NCBI RefSeq assembly: GCF_050908995.1
Contig: NC_135120.1
Span: 20,039,433 to 20,103,432, forward strand
DNA: 64,000 bases
Direction: 5' to 3'
DNA from: Andrena cerasifolii
Taxonomy: Eukaryota > Arthropoda > Insecta > Hymenoptera > Andrenidae
Under the pieces are notes generated by a model that made no database searches, had not been told where the DNA came from, and saw only the letters and a list, made by a program, of their open reading frames with translations. The position numbers were made by a program, and so were the translations under genes. Positions 12,601 through 27,200 of the stretch are shown here, piece by piece (positions within the stretch are counted from its first letter, which is position 1; every line of letters begins with the position of its first letter).

Positions 12601-15290
12601 ACTAGAAAGTTATTGTGACGCATAATGTAACCATATGTATCGCCGAGCTTTACATTTAAAATCAGGAAACGAATTTAAACCTCGAATATCAGGTGGGAGG
12701 GAATTATAGTAATGAGCCGAAATATAAGCAAAGGATGATTCAAATTTAGATGTCAAGTGTGTCGGTATGGAGAGGAGACTTGGGTGTCATTACTTGTGCG
12801 TTAAAATTATTGAAATAAATATTAGGAATTTATATTATGTGTTTAGTGCTGGCGGTTTTAGGTAGGCGAAACTTTCGGCGGTTCTAGTGTTAAACAGTGT
12901 TTGCTGTAGGTAATTGAACTGTGCCGGGGTAACGATCACTGTATCGATACGCTGTTGCTCGATTAGGCTCTGAAAATGCAAAGTGTGAACCTCGGAGACC
13001 GAGATATATGCCTGAAGGCACGATGGCTCGTCGATTGTTTATCAAGATGCACGTCATTCGTGCTTTTAATTGCCCTTCGATCCGCCACTCATTGCGAAAG
13101 CGTTTCGAAACGGGCAGAAAGCATCCGCGGTGAGAAAGTTCGTGGAGCACCGTTTAAAAGTGGCCGCAATCAGATCGACGGCGATTTGCATGGGATAAGG
13201 TTTACGATCGCGAAGAACCACGGGCGCGCAGTTACGATGCAAAGCAGTCGGCATTTCTAGTGGAGTCGGTTCGTGTTCATGATGAGATTTGAAAACCGTG
13301 GAAGAGCGTTCCTTTCCCTGCTGTCCGTCTCGTTCGACCTGCTCGCAAAAATAGAAAATCGAAGCTCAGCTGTGCCTGACAGCTCGTAATTACGTTACGA
13401 ATAAAATTAAACGCGATTTCTATGATTTATTAGCCACGGTTTTAATAAAGCTGCGCACCTTATCGAACAGGATTATTAATATTAATAGCGAGCGAATATC
13501 CCCCCTAATTAATTTCAGATTCCCACACATTTGCGAACGTAATATATAATTCTCTAATTAGCACTTTTTCTCCCATTCCGCAAGATTTGTGACATTCTGT
13601 CACAGGACTCGATTGAATTTAATTAAGGTTCTCGGGACTCAAGTTGTCTCTCCGCAGTTTCCCCCGTTACAAAATCCAACGGATGTGCCGCAGTCTCGTC
13701 TTCGCGTCGAAAGAGAGCAGAGCGAAAAATCGCTCCCGCTGGAAGTGGCGCCGTGCACGGTGCGGGAACCGCGTGGCTTACCGTTTCCCGCTCGAAATGT
13801 AACTCTCGTCCATTACATTACTTGAGAAGGCGTGTTTACACGGTGTGAGAGGCGTCGCGGCTTCAGGGCGGACCAATCGATGATTTCTCGAGAGTCATTA
13901 ACTCATATAACGAATGATACTGGGAGCGGCGACGTGATACCCGCCATGCTATATGCCTGTCAATTGCAGCGGCTTGATGGAATCGTGGGCCGCGGATTGA
14001 TACTTTCCCGGGCCTCGATAGCAGCGGCGTTAGTTTCATCGAGCGTACCGAGACCGGGACACCGTCCTTGCGTTCCTTTCGATGCGTCCGACGTGCTTAA
14101 ATACCAGAAAACAACCTGCCACCCGCTGATACAGGTAGAATTAATTGCTTGTCAGCCTGGGAAACAGATAAAAGCGTTCTCACCTTCTGATCTCTTCTTC
14201 GTCCCTTCGCCGTATTATTCAATGATCTCAGCTCCGCTTCCTGCGGAGGATTCAATCTTAAGCGGTCGAAGCAAGCGCATCCATGAAATTATTAGCGGTA
14301 AGATGAGACGCTTTAAGAAACTGGGATAAGGGTGGTATCGGGATCTAAGGGAGCTTATTCTACTTAAGTACTTACATCTGAGATACGATGATCATAGGCA
14401 CAGCACAGGTACGTTGAAATGCGGATAAATGTGCGTCACATAATTAGGGGGGGTGCCCCTTGAGCGGGATTGCTACAGCTATCAGATTCGCAAGTAAACG
14501 CCCCACTTCGGTAGGTCAGTGCGTGTCCCACCCGACCGTATTTAGTGTCTATCGGAAACGCGTCAAGATAAGGTATCGGTTCGCAACGTTATCGTGGCCG
14601 TTCGTGTGACGAAACGTGGTAGTCCCCCCATTTTTTCTTTTTATAACTGAAACGCCGGCGTTTAACTGTGTTCTCGTTACTTTTATCGGCGAATCTTCAA
14701 GATCGATCCAGTCTACCGCAACGTGCCGTGGCGATCGTGTCGCGCCCCGTCTTCGCGACATTAAACGGCGTATCTGCAATATACATTTTTAAGGGTCCGT
14801 ATAACCGCGGACAGAGCGAAACCTGTTATTTCTAATTTCTATCTGGTTACGTTACAAACTGACGATCTCGAGATTCCGTTCGTGTGACACGAGTTGTCCG
14901 TGAGATCCTGCTCCTACGATCTATACCGCGGAACGACGGAAGCTTGCGAAATTAGTGGGACAATTGAATCGTACGAAGGGTCTCGTAAAAACTTTCGACG
15001 GAACAATAGTTGCCCGGTTAATGGTTGGTTAAGTGGTTAAGCGATAGATTAGCGACTGGCCCGCTGTGTTGCAATGTGAAACGTGTTGTGTCGGCAGATC
15101 AGCGTAGGAGCCATGTCACCGGATCGGCGCAACGGATCGCGAGAAATCGACGTAGAACCGGGAGAATCGGACCGCCTGCCAGACACGCTACGGATCGAGT
15201 GAAGTCGTCGGCCAATAATCGAGGATCGACACGCGAGATCGGTCCAGCAGCTTGCAACCTACGGCCTCCCCGCTGGCCTGGCCAGCTACT

Positions 15291-18200
15291 ATGCGAATTG
15301 AAGCTCTCAGCACCCTCGTCGCGGTAAGTTTACCTCGTCTGTGATCTCTCTTAGCCATTCAACTTGCAACCATGTCTCCCAGAATTTGCAATTTCCACGT
15401 GTCAAAAACCCCGTTGCGTATTAAACATTTCGTGTTATAAGGAATTAGGATTCTGGTACTTTGTTCGCGTTTAAGTTCACTCTGAAGGGGTGAAATCAGC
15501 CCTTAATGTTATCGCGTTCTTTCGTTTTTTTTTTTAATATAACCTTTTAATGTAACTTTGAGTATAAGAATCGTTCAGTGTTTTATGCTCTATCACACTA
15601 CCAAAATAGAAGTAAAATTGGGAGGTGTTTTCACCCTTTCAGAGCGAATTTCCGTAGAATATGTTTTACGTTCACTCGAAGTTTCTTTAAAAGCTGACTT
15701 TTTTGGTTGGGAGCGTTCCCTTGTTAGTGGATCTATGACGATACAAAAGGATTATAAGCGATTCTCCTGATTTATTTTTAAATGAAAGCGATGATAATAT
15801 TTAGTGTATAGGTTTTTTATTTAAAACGGTCCTGGAACTTTGGATAATTTGAAGCTTACTGGGTGACATCATCGCGCTAATAATAACAATAATAATAATA
15901 GTATCCGTCTACCTCAAATTTAAGATAAGTGATCTCTAAATGCTGTGCTGGCTTTCTTCACAATAACATTCTTTGCCATAATCATTGGGCATACTACTTA
16001 GTCCTACTTTTCATGCACTCTTTTCGTGATAATAGGGTAGATGCACCATTTGTGGCCACCTTAAGGTATTGTACGAGTTCCGGCCACTTCTTAAAAACTG
16101 TAATATTTTTTTTCGTGTAAGCAATAAATATAACCTTATATTTCTGGCGGTATACTAAACAAAATATTTATAATGTGAAATTCCCCACATAATAATGATC
16201 TGCGAGCAGTTTAAAAATAAGATAATTATGCACATGGCCAAAGACGGTGCAATGGCCACAAACGGTACACCTACCCCAAGTATCCTAGGATCTGCATGCT
16301 AACGCGAGGGATAATTACGATAAATACCCCACGTGTAACCAATCTAAAGCAGAGGGTATTCGCAATTACCACGCCAGGAATTAACGTCCATTGCCACACA
16401 TCCTTCACCCTGCAAAAATTGCGATACCGCGAACAACCTGAGGATTTCAGGATCCGTTCACCATCCCCGATAAACGTCCACGTTCTCCTTTCCTCTCGCC
16501 GTGTTTCGTGTCCCCGGTTCCGTCCGCCGCGCGGTTGGGCGCCTTCAGCGTGTTTGATAATAATTTTCGGACGTGATCCCTGCGGTCGGACTAACTCGCG
16601 GCTAGGTTTCTAATGACGAAGATTTCCTTCCCACGCGGCCTTTCGTGACTGCCGCAGAAGAGGCTTTTAATGGTCCTTTTGCCGGCATTGAGAAATAATC
16701 TGACACGAACGGCTGCATAAATAAATGAATATATACACACCCGGATCGACGAGGGATTTATGGGAATATTTTTACTGCCGTCTTCCACTCGTAAAGTGCC
16801 GATCATCTCTGCCGACCTTCTTTCGCTCCCGAAGCCGCCTAACAGAATATTGTTTTCACACGAAGTTTCTGCGCTCACTCGGATAAAATCTGACTTCTGA
16901 TATCCGAGTTGCCGAGCCTCGTTTGAATAAAAAGAGCCTAGGCGTCCCGTGTTTACGCGGCTCGCCGGCTGCACAGCGGAGTTACGAGAGCGCTCGAATT
17001 TTTTATTACTCACCCTCGGAGCTGGGAGATTTAACGATTAAGGAACGATACTATTTCATCGGGGACACGTTAGACTGCCGCCGCGATTCGAAAGCCGTTA
17101 ATGACACGGCTATAACGGCGGCCGCTGCAAGAATATCGGGAACGCAATAACTTTTCCGCCGAAGATCGATTACCGCCGGTGCAAATTAATAAATCCAGCC
17201 TTTCACTGCGGCATTTCCAAGGCGATTCGCGACGTAGGTCATAATATTGCGCGTTACGCTCGCAACGCGACAATTGGCGCCAGATCGGCATTGATGCCGA
17301 TTCAAAGCCCCCTAAAACTGGTCTAGCCGCTGCTGGGGCTCGCGTACGTTCCCCGAGCTGGCTAAAGAGGCTTACTATCAGGCATCGTTCGAGGAACAAT
17401 GGAAATATTTCATCGTAAGCTTCCTGCACAAATCATTGCTCATCAGGGGAAATGCTGTAGGAAGTGCGACGTTAGGAATTCGTGATTGCAACTGCGACGC
17501 GAATCAACGTTTCGCGGGGAACGACGAGTGCCAATTTTTCAGGAAAACGTAATTGAAGATGTAAGAATAGAATTATAGAATTATTCGCAAGGCGCGCCAA
17601 GCGACATGGCGTTCGCCGTGGAGCGTCTGGCTGGAAACAGAGGACGATCGAGGTGGGCCTCGGTCCGCAGCCGACTCGCTAAATAAAATCAGTTGTTGCT
17701 AACCAGCCGAACGATACGTCTCCTTTATTTAACCGTTCCCGATATTCACTCCTACAAAGAGTCCTTGCCCTAGTAACATTTACTGTTGGGATTTTGATGG
17801 CCAACTAATTCCCAACTTGGGGATACTGTGGGCCAACCAGAAATGCTACTAGGGTGTAGGAAACGCTGTGACAAAAATCAAAATTTTCAGGAGATAGGAA
17901 AAACTTCCCTGACTTTAAGTTATTTACGAAATTTGATTTGTTCTGATTGCTAAATATGCTTAAGTGTAGGAATAATTTTTCTATTTTTTTTTTTGCATTA
18001 ACGTAGTCGAAATTCATGAGAAAAAATTGTATTTGTAGAAAACCCTGTATGTACCACCTCTTAGTTGCAGGGAAAATTCAAAGTGCTATTATTCATTTGC
18101 AAGCAGTGGCGTTGGATCTACCAGCGGTACCATCTTTTAGCACTATTGGTGACTTATTTACAGAGGGAAATTACATTAAAATTCTATACTATAGTATTAC

Positions 18201-21200
18201 CATAGGCAAGTAGCACAATTTCCGATAAAAATTCTTCTTTCTTTTTAACTTTAGTACTTACAGTGTTTTCGACAAGGTGTCTCTTCGATTTATGTAATTC
18301 CCACAGCAACAGATTTATCTTGCATTCTCGTATCGTCAAAATTAAAATCTACTTAGTGGAATCACTCGAAGATTGATCGTACTCGTGTCTTGTGCAGAAG
18401 ATTGAAGTATCTTCCTTATATAACGCGAAGGTGTTGAATGTCTGTGCAACAAAGTCCAGAAGTGTTCCCAAAAGGCTGTTAGTATTCTCGGCGCGCGATA
18501 CCCTCGAGTGGATTACGCGCGCAGCGAGTAGACAAGTCCAATTACCGATTAATCGTACAGTCCGCGAGCTAATTGGAGTTTAGAGCTTCCCATTTCGCGG
18601 TTGGATATCATCCGTACCGCTATAACGATCGAATTTCTGCCCGGAAGCGTACGTCAGTCCCCACGCTCGGCTCGGGCAGATCGATGGCCCTGTTAACGGG
18701 CGGTATCGCATACCAGGTTTATCTACTGGATGTTGCGCGTTGACGTACGAATATCCACCGCCGATTAATGCCACGATGGCGATACTGTCCGGCACGGTGT
18801 TGATAAACGACGCTCGCCGTTAACGCGGTCCCCCCTGCGAACGGATAATTTAATAATGGCAGATTAGCAGCTCGAGCAGACGAGCGAACCAGGCTGGGCT
18901 GCACCAGCGACGATCAGGAAAATCGTGGCCACATTAGTATGCTAATCGCCCTCTCGGCGCCAATAGTTCCAATAAATAATTCTCTTAACGCGGCGTCAGA
19001 CGACAGCCTGTCCTGCTACGTATACCCGCTACCGTTATGCGTGCATCCCCAGGACTCGATGACAGTCTGATAACTTTCCAGGTTTATGCTGGGCCCCGTG
19101 GAAGAACGCCCGATTCCCGTGATCGCGCAATAAATAAACGCTACCTCTATATTTCATCTACAGCCAGCTACCGTATATCATTATCTGAATCCACGATTAT
19201 TCTGCCACGTTAAATGTCCCGGAGTGGCTCCTCGTCGTTTCCAAACAGGATCGAGCTTCTCGATGTGGTTACTATGATAGGAGTAGTTAACGCTTGCCAC
19301 GAGGTAACGCCTGGCTCTATTATTTCCTGTATTAAGGGTGGACGTCCCAATTGCTGATAGCGTCCCTATTACTGCCACTTGATTTATTTTACTTAATAAA
19401 AACGTAACGCATAAAGATTAGTGTACGAAAAATATATTATTAAATTGGGACTGTTTCTTATTATTATTGAGGTGGGAGACGCGAGGGTGGTAATAAATTA
19501 CACTTCTTAATAAACTCAACAAAGAAGTATGATTTATTTTAACACCGAAAACTACTTTGGAGAAAATATCGAGCGTACCGCGTGCACAAATTTGGGAAAA
19601 CCCCGGGCCCTGAGAACAAGGGAGGTTTCGTCGCCAGGCGAATCCAACAGCCACGAAACCTTCAGTTGAACTTTACGACCTTACCTGGTCGCCTTCTACT
19701 CCGCTCGAAAATTCGATGCGACGCACGCTCGATTCAAATTCGTAGGAATGGAGTTCCTGGTGACGAAGGTTTTCTCCTTCTAATCTTCGCCTTTTACGGT
19801 GAGTTACACTGCGATGCTTTTTTGCAAGGAGGCTTCGTCTCGTTGGTGACACGCTGTTCTCGACGGTGGCCAGAAAATTCCGCGGTACTGCTAATTGACC
19901 GCTAGACTAAGTTCCTGTACGCATCGATCATGCCACGGATTGGTTGGACGGAAAAGAACACGCAAAAATTCCTTCAGGCGTCAAGTTTGATACGGGAACG
20001 TGAGCTGCGATAACGCGGCTAAATACATCGTGTAATTTCTTCGTTACCGAGGCATATAATTTGCCCCTCTAATGACAGTGATCGACTAATTAATTGATCG
20101 CTGGGGAATAAATTCACGGCTTAAATGATCGCGTGTCTCGATACCGAGACACGCCGAATGCCGCGGTGGCACGCGTGATCGAAGAAGAATACCTGCCGAC
20201 GCAAAAAGAGGGGGAGAAAAGGAGAGTATCTCGGAGGACTTCGAGGCGGGCACGACTGGAACACCACTGGATGATCCTATTGGGAATCGCGCCTCCACCG
20301 TCCGCGTATCGATTTCAAAGCGACCGACCTACCTCCTCGGAGCTGAATCATCGTCCACCCACGCCAGCTGTCCCGCGATCGCGACCGTCGAAACTGTCCG
20401 GACGATTCCGTGGGAAGCTGCGGGGAATGAAGCGATTACCGTGCTTATTATTCGCGCGAGGCTTCCCCGATAGCGGTGATCTTAACAATCTTGGTAATCG
20501 GCGCTTGCCAACGGACGCGTAATGAAACTGGTTCCGGGCAAACTGGTTTAAAGTAAATTAGAAGAATTAATTGGTGGCTTGCTAGGAAGTGTCTCGGCGC
20601 AAAAATCAGGATAGATCGATGGGTAAACGGCGGCAGACAGACGTCGCGAGTTTATGTTTAATTAACTACTGCTCGAAGGCTTCAAAGGCAATCACGGGAA
20701 AAGTGGACCTAAGGGAGCAAGAAATTTCGAGTATCAATAAGAAATCAGCTTTTCCACTTAGACTACTTTCTAAGTAGTTCAGCAAGGAGCAGTTACTTGT
20801 TATATTACCTGCGTCGGTCCAACATTTAGCATACCGGTGACGTCCTTCGTTATATCCCCTCGTATTTATATTTACACGATGCACCGTCCACGCGTCCATC
20901 GGTGCAGAAAGAGAAGCCCACGTCCGTTTCGTAAAGCCGACGAGACGCGGGCGAACGGGACGCCTTCTCCTGTTATCGTCGGGACGCATCGCAGCGATCG
21001 AGCCTGTAATTTAAAACAATTTTCAAATAATATATTACGAATCGTAGCTGGGAGTATAAAAGGGGGTTGGTCCACTGGCGTGCTCCCTTTGTTTCCTGCC
21101 TTCCGGTGATTTAGTGTGTCGTGGGTGGATGTTGCCTCGAGCGTGCTATCTTGCAAGAGGGCTTTTCGGTGGAGGGCCTCTGATAGAAAATTATGCGCGA

Positions 21201-24200
21201 AAGAATCGTACCTCCACTCGTATCTTTATATCCGTTAAGAGTACACCGTCGATCATCCCGATTATCCTCTGTCGACAAATCATAGCATTAGGTATCCATT
21301 TCGTTCGCGGAATCCTCTTGCTCGTGCGTTTCTGCGCGACTTGGAGCTCGACAGGCCCACGGAAACGTGGTTGCAGGCCATCTGCGTAGGCTCACGTTGT
21401 AGCGCAAGGAGCGCGTCGTTAATTTGTCGCGTCGCGAGGGATAAGGGTCCTGCGGTCTCACGCACGGTCGTCCTCCGAACCGAGGAGGGCCTTATGGTCC
21501 CCTGTACGCACGATTTACGCGCGCGCGCCGAGCGCACGGAACAGCGAGCCGTCTAACCAAATATTTATACACGTCAATCATTACAGACAGCGGAGCATTC
21601 TGTTGTCTAAACAGGCCGTTTTCCAGGACCGTTCACTGCTCCTTGCTCCGTGTCTTTAACGAGGCTTTCCGGGGTAACTAAGCTTTCTTTTGTAATTTGC
21701 TTCCCTGGTTGGTTTTCCGCGGTGAGAAAGCCATGGGCCGCGATTATAAGCAGCTTCTGCGTTGGCTGTACGATAAACAGCAACCGTGGTGTTCCTGTCC
21801 ACGCAGGCACTATATAATTAACGGAAGAAAGTACCCACCGTGCCAATTAATATCCCCAGAGATTGGAATTCCATTGCTGTTAATTTATAAATTTACAGTC
21901 CCACTGTACTCCAGATACGAATTCGCGACTCTTAGTATGCTAATTAGCCTCGGCGTGCGCGCATGCTCGTGCTACCTCCAATTTACACCTCCGATTTTTC
22001 TCTCATTACGGGAGCTTTCAGCTCCGCGCTAATGTATGCGCGCTCGACGAGAGAAAGTCCGCATCCACGCCGCAGAGTTACGCGTTATAATTGTTGGCTG
22101 GTTGTCTAACGCGGCGAAGTTACGGTTGATAATAACCGTGCGTCGTGCCCAGGCGACGGTCCATCAGCCGCCACCGGTGATCTCGAGCAAAGGTTAATAA
22201 GAAACTCCGCCGCTGACATTTGAATCACTCGATTCTCGCCACCATTTCTGCCCTATCATCGCGATTGCACGCTCGGCGGCGGCTAACTGCCGCATTTACG
22301 GAGTGGCAGCTTGTTTGATCAGCAATACTTGGGGCTATCGTCCGCGTTCCATCGACAGATCATCTCCGCGGCGACTGTTAATAGCCTCGCCGCGAGAATA
22401 ATTAGTTACCTGCAATTGCAACAGGGTAGGAGAGACTTCTCCGCGTATGACGTTAAAGCCTGTCGAGCTGAGGAAACCACTTGCAGAGAGAAAAATGGAG
22501 GGAATTTAGGATGTCCATCGACGCGCTGTTCCATCGTATGCGGATAGCAGCAGAGTCGATTAGGGTGTGCCACGATTTTCCCGCGCTCAACGATCCTCCC
22601 GCGACGAAACAGGGACACCGCGGGATTCCGCAAAGCTTTTCCCCCCGCATTTCGAGAGAGACGGGCCACGGTATTCAAATGACTGCTGCCGCGTTACGAT
22701 GCCGAGGAGGAGGCTTATTACGATCGCGGATACCGAGGCTTGTACGCCTGTCTAAGTAGTTATTTCCCATATAACGGCACAGTTTCGCCGCTCGAGAAAC
22801 CAGAGGCTCGTTGGAGAGTTATAAATTATCGCCCCTGGCCTGTCCAATCGCTGCGCGCCGCTGCACGGGAAAAAGAATCCCGACCAATGGTAGCAGAGAA
22901 TGTGCAGAGTCTGTGCCCGCGCTCCTAACTACCGCCTCCGGTTCAGGATAGCGCAGTAAAATCGGCAATGCCGCTGTGTAGACCGCTCCATTATTCCGAT
23001 CGCCGCTCGTATCACATTGTATGATAATCGCGGCGATCCATCATCCGGCGATTCCATTCTCTGACCTGAAAATCCGCAGTCCCCGGAGCACGGCGTGGCC
23101 AGGAAAAAGGGTGCCAAGGATGTCGGCGAGAGAGCATTGTAGGCGGACCGTTTCGATCCCGCGCTACCACCTAGCCCCGATAACTCAATTGGTCGAGGGA
23201 GTGCAGGGCAGCGAGAGCCTTTCGGTTTTGCAAGCCGTATCTACGATTGCAATTAACGTAGTCGGGGCAACGGTAACTCAGTTCCTCGAGCAGGTTTCTA
23301 CCGCGTGTCCGGAGATTCTCCTCGTATCTCACGTTCGTTAAGCCGTCGCCATTTAATTCTAAGGACTGCGCCGGGGCGCGAAGCTTGAGAAGCCGCGACG
23401 AACTTAATCGCAGTCCCCGGGGTCCACGTTCGATTGCCCGTTATCGCGGACTCGCGTTACTTCACGTATCCAGTTGCGTTAAGTCAGCGTCGACTGCTCC
23501 ACCTTGCCTCGAGTTAATGGGCCGTTAAGCGCGGATCACCTCGCGTTATGTCACGCCGCGGTGGCCACCTCTCCGTGCGTGTTCCACGCGAGGGAGCAGC
23601 GACGACACACCCCGACGCCAGCGGACGTCGCCGCGCAGACCGTAAACTCGCGCCGGGCCGGAGATAGTATCCAGGGACCGCGCGCGTACGTCGTCGGCCG
23701 TGATTTCGGGACCGGTAACCTGCGGCACGGACAGACGGATCCCATGCGTCTCTTGCGTGCGGACACGCGTGCGCCGCGCCGCGGACAGACATAAATAAGC
23801 GCGCCGATAAGCCGCGTCTGTTCGATACCCGCGCTCCGGTCGCTCTGAATGTTATCGGTGCACCCCGCGCGAGGGTACCGTGCATCGAGAGCGCCGCTCG
23901 AGTTCCCTGGGACACCCGAGGCACGCCACGTGTACAGTTACCTCGTTCGATTCTCAACGTCCCGACAGATATCTCAGCAAGCATTTCTATATTATTATTT
24001 TTATTATTATTAAATTAACGGGAGAACCCTTTAGATACGAAGTTTAGAGCAAATTAGTACGAAGATAAAGTAAATATAACAAAAACATAAGATAAAATAA
24101 AATGTAAAACAATAAATTAAAATTAAGTGAAATAAACACTTATTTCGGATAGAACAAATTTAATTCTGTTTATTTGGTACCTTATTTAATGCTCTTTAAG

Positions 24201-27200
24201 TGATTTAAATAAAGCATATTGAGGATTTTCGTTTCCGAGGTATAAGGAATTGTCAAATAGTACTATTAGAAATTGCGACGAAATCTACAGTTTAGTTAAA
24301 CATTATTATTGATTTAGCATTAATTTATTCCACAGACTAGAGCCCAATATATACATAAATATTTGTAAAAACCCTTTGTAATACAATAATAATACGATGG
24401 ATGCGAACGCATATACGTAAAATGACGTATCACTGACAGATTTAAATATTAATAATTTGAAGAGTGGGCTGAAGTGGGGAATGATTTTTGCATGATTCTG
24501 TAGAGGAAGGTGTGCTGAAAATATTCCAATTGGTTAGAACGTGGAACGCGATAGAACTTGAAAGATATTCCTTGTCAATGGTAAAGAACATTGACAATTT
24601 TCTTTATTTCATTGTTCATTATTATTTTAATACATTACGAACAGTAATGTTTAGTTAACGGCGTTAATTCTCAACGCAAAAGAATGCTCTTCATTCTAGA
24701 AAAAGAAAACGGAGGGTAAATATTAAACAGGGTCGTCAGGGCATCTCTGAGAAGGAAGCAGTTTTGTCTGGTAAAAAATGCTATCTTTAAAATTATATCT
24801 ATCTTAAAAATATTTCCAGTTTCGGGGCTGTTGGACATTTAGGAAGTGGTATACATTCAGTAGATTTCGATAGGAGAAACTTCCTTTTGGGGCCGAATGA
24901 CCACTCCTACCCCTATTCCGACCACTGTGCGGCAGCCTGCACAACGATCGACTCGCAATGTTATGGCGAGAACGATTCGTCCCTCCGAATTTCACCGCGC
25001 AGGCTAATTTGAAACTACGCGCCCGATAAATCCGCCGAAAATCTGGCGTACGCGACCTCAGAGCTGCTTGCATGCGACCTGGGGTGGCTGTAACTTACAG
25101 CCGATTGGCTCGTATTTTTCTCCGCGAAACGTCGCCATCGAAACGAGTTTGCAATCCGAGCGCCGTACTTCACGGTTCTGTTGCGCCCCCGATCGAGCGG
25201 AGCCGCGGTAAATCCTTAGCCGGGCGATTGATAACGATCGGGGGCAACTGTCCGAGGCTGTCATTGGACGAAGAATCGCGAGACCTGGCCGTGATTGCCG
25301 TACGACCCGACGCCAGTGGACGCGCGCGTCGCGTTAAGGGACACTCGCTGAAATATCTGGCGACGAATCGTGACCGCTGCCAACCAACGACCGGGCTAAT
25401 TCCGACTTTCGGGAACGCGCCTCGCATTCCTACCAGCTCGGCCGTTTCATTATCAGGCGGAAGACCGGGCTGCGACGAATTCGAGACGCTAATTAGCGCG
25501 TTGCGGGCCCGAGGCAGGCCTCTTGGTGGCCCTCCGGGGCACCGACCACGTTGCGGAGAAGCTCAAGTGCGTCGTTCACTCGACTCCTCACGGGGAAATA
25601 TATACGATGCACCCATGGGTACTGTGCTCTCTCGGCGCTCGAATGCAACCGCTAAACTGTACACATAACATCGATGTTACGGTACGGTGTCTTTAACGAA
25701 TGGCAATGAATGTTTCTTTTCCCCCTAAACCTTCTTTTCCTGGTTTTTAAATCAGTCTTTTCCTGGGTTTTAAATCAGTCTTTTCCTGGTTTTTAAATCA
25801 GTCTTTTCCTGGGTTTTAAATCAGTCTTTTCCTGGGTTTTAAATCAGTCTTTTCCTGGGTTTTAAGTCAGTCTTTTCCTGGTTTTTAAATCAGTCTTTTC
25901 CTGGTTTTTAAATCAGTCTTTTCCTGGTTTTTAAATCAGTCTTTTCCTGTTTTTTAAATCAGTCTTTTCCTGGTTTTTAAATCAGTCTTTTCCTGGTTTT
26001 TAGATCAGTCTTTTCCTTGTTTTTAAATCAGTCTTTTCCTGCTTTTAAATCAGTCTTTTCCTGGTTTTTAAATCAGTCTTTTCCTGGTTTTTAAATCAGT
26101 CTTTTCCAGGTTTATTAAATCAGTCTTTTCCTGGGTTTTAAATCAGTCTTTTCCTGGTTTTTAAATCAGTCTTTTCCTGGTTTATTAAATCAGTCTTTTC
26201 CTGGTTTTTAAATCAGTCTTTTCCTTGTTTTTAAATCAGTCTTTTCCTGGTTTATTAAATCAGTCTTTTCCTGGTTTTTAAATCAGTCTTTTCCTTGTTT
26301 TTAAATCAGTCTTTTCCTGCTTTTAAATCAGTCTTTTCCTGGTTTTTAAATTTTCCATACGATTTGAGAGAGACATGTATACCGTAGGTGGTTATTTTGG
26401 GAAGATGATTTCTGTTTAGCTTCCCACTTTATAGTATAAAGTAAGGTACTGACAGATCCGCTTGCCTTCCTGGCCTGCGGACGACCCTTGAAAACAGACT
26501 CCTCTGTTACAGTTTACCCCTGTATTCTTTAGTTCGTACTAAATTAATTCCGCCGGGGACTTTCAGAGAAATGTCGGAACGCGCGCAGATTCTGTGTGTT
26601 CTGGGCACATTAACCCCCCGCGACCCTTAACCCCCAAATACTCCAGCGAAACTGATGCACCGCGTTCCCAATCGTGAAAGCAACTTAATGCACCCAAGAG
26701 CACATTCGTTCTCGGCGAATGCAATATCGTCCCCTAACAGGGCCATTACTTAAAGAACAAAGAAAAAAGGAAGTACATTATAACGATCCGTGCTGCGGAT
26801 TAAAGGCCGGTTGCATTATATTCATGACGCCGCTTAACAATTATTCAAGGAATTCCAGTTCCTCGTTATTTCAACCAGCCCCTGCTGTATATCAAATTCA
26901 TCCTACCACGCGGTACCCAAAACCTGCCCGGAGATTCACAAAGTCCCTTTCGCCGACGCGGATGAAAGCTTGCGCCCCTGCTCGACGATCCTTGCCGCCT
27001 TTCGTTCGTTTTCGTCAAGCACCAAAGTCGTTAAGTGACCGTAATGCCGCGTCGGACTAGCCGACGCACGAGGATCGATTGAAATCGCGCTGGCCAGCGT
27101 CGAATAGCCCTCTCGTCGATGAGCCAACAGCCAGCCGATAAGGATCCGAGAAAACTCGGTGTGTGGTCCCGTTGCGCGTGAATATCCGTTTAATCCGAGC

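Larger units (their letters stand above)
1..14900. other. gene-free GC-rich region with scattered repeats
   Basis: I find no exon chain, tRNA or rRNA that I can support here. Open frames exist on both strands, but they overlap in several frames, lack recognisable motifs and are what GC-rich DNA produces by chance. The region is probably intergenic DNA plus upstream regulatory DNA of the Spätzle-type gene whose first coding exon is at 15,291. It holds the small repeats and transposon-like elements listed separately (2.6, 3.7-4.1, 9.0-10.9, 11.26 and 12.5 kb). An untranslated exon of the downstream gene could lie here and would not be visible to me. Confidence 0.6.

Noticed and set aside
13832..14329. 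Plus-strand open frame of 165 codons
   Set aside because: No recognisable domain and no supporting splice structure.
15025..15327. 100-codon plus-strand frame around the first Spätzle-type exon
   Set aside because: It is in another frame from the signal-peptide ATG at 15291 and runs into the intron; at most an upstream open frame.
25728..26349. Regular direct repeats resembling a CRISPR array
   Set aside because: Units are head to tail without unique spacers, and the surroundings are clearly eukaryotic.
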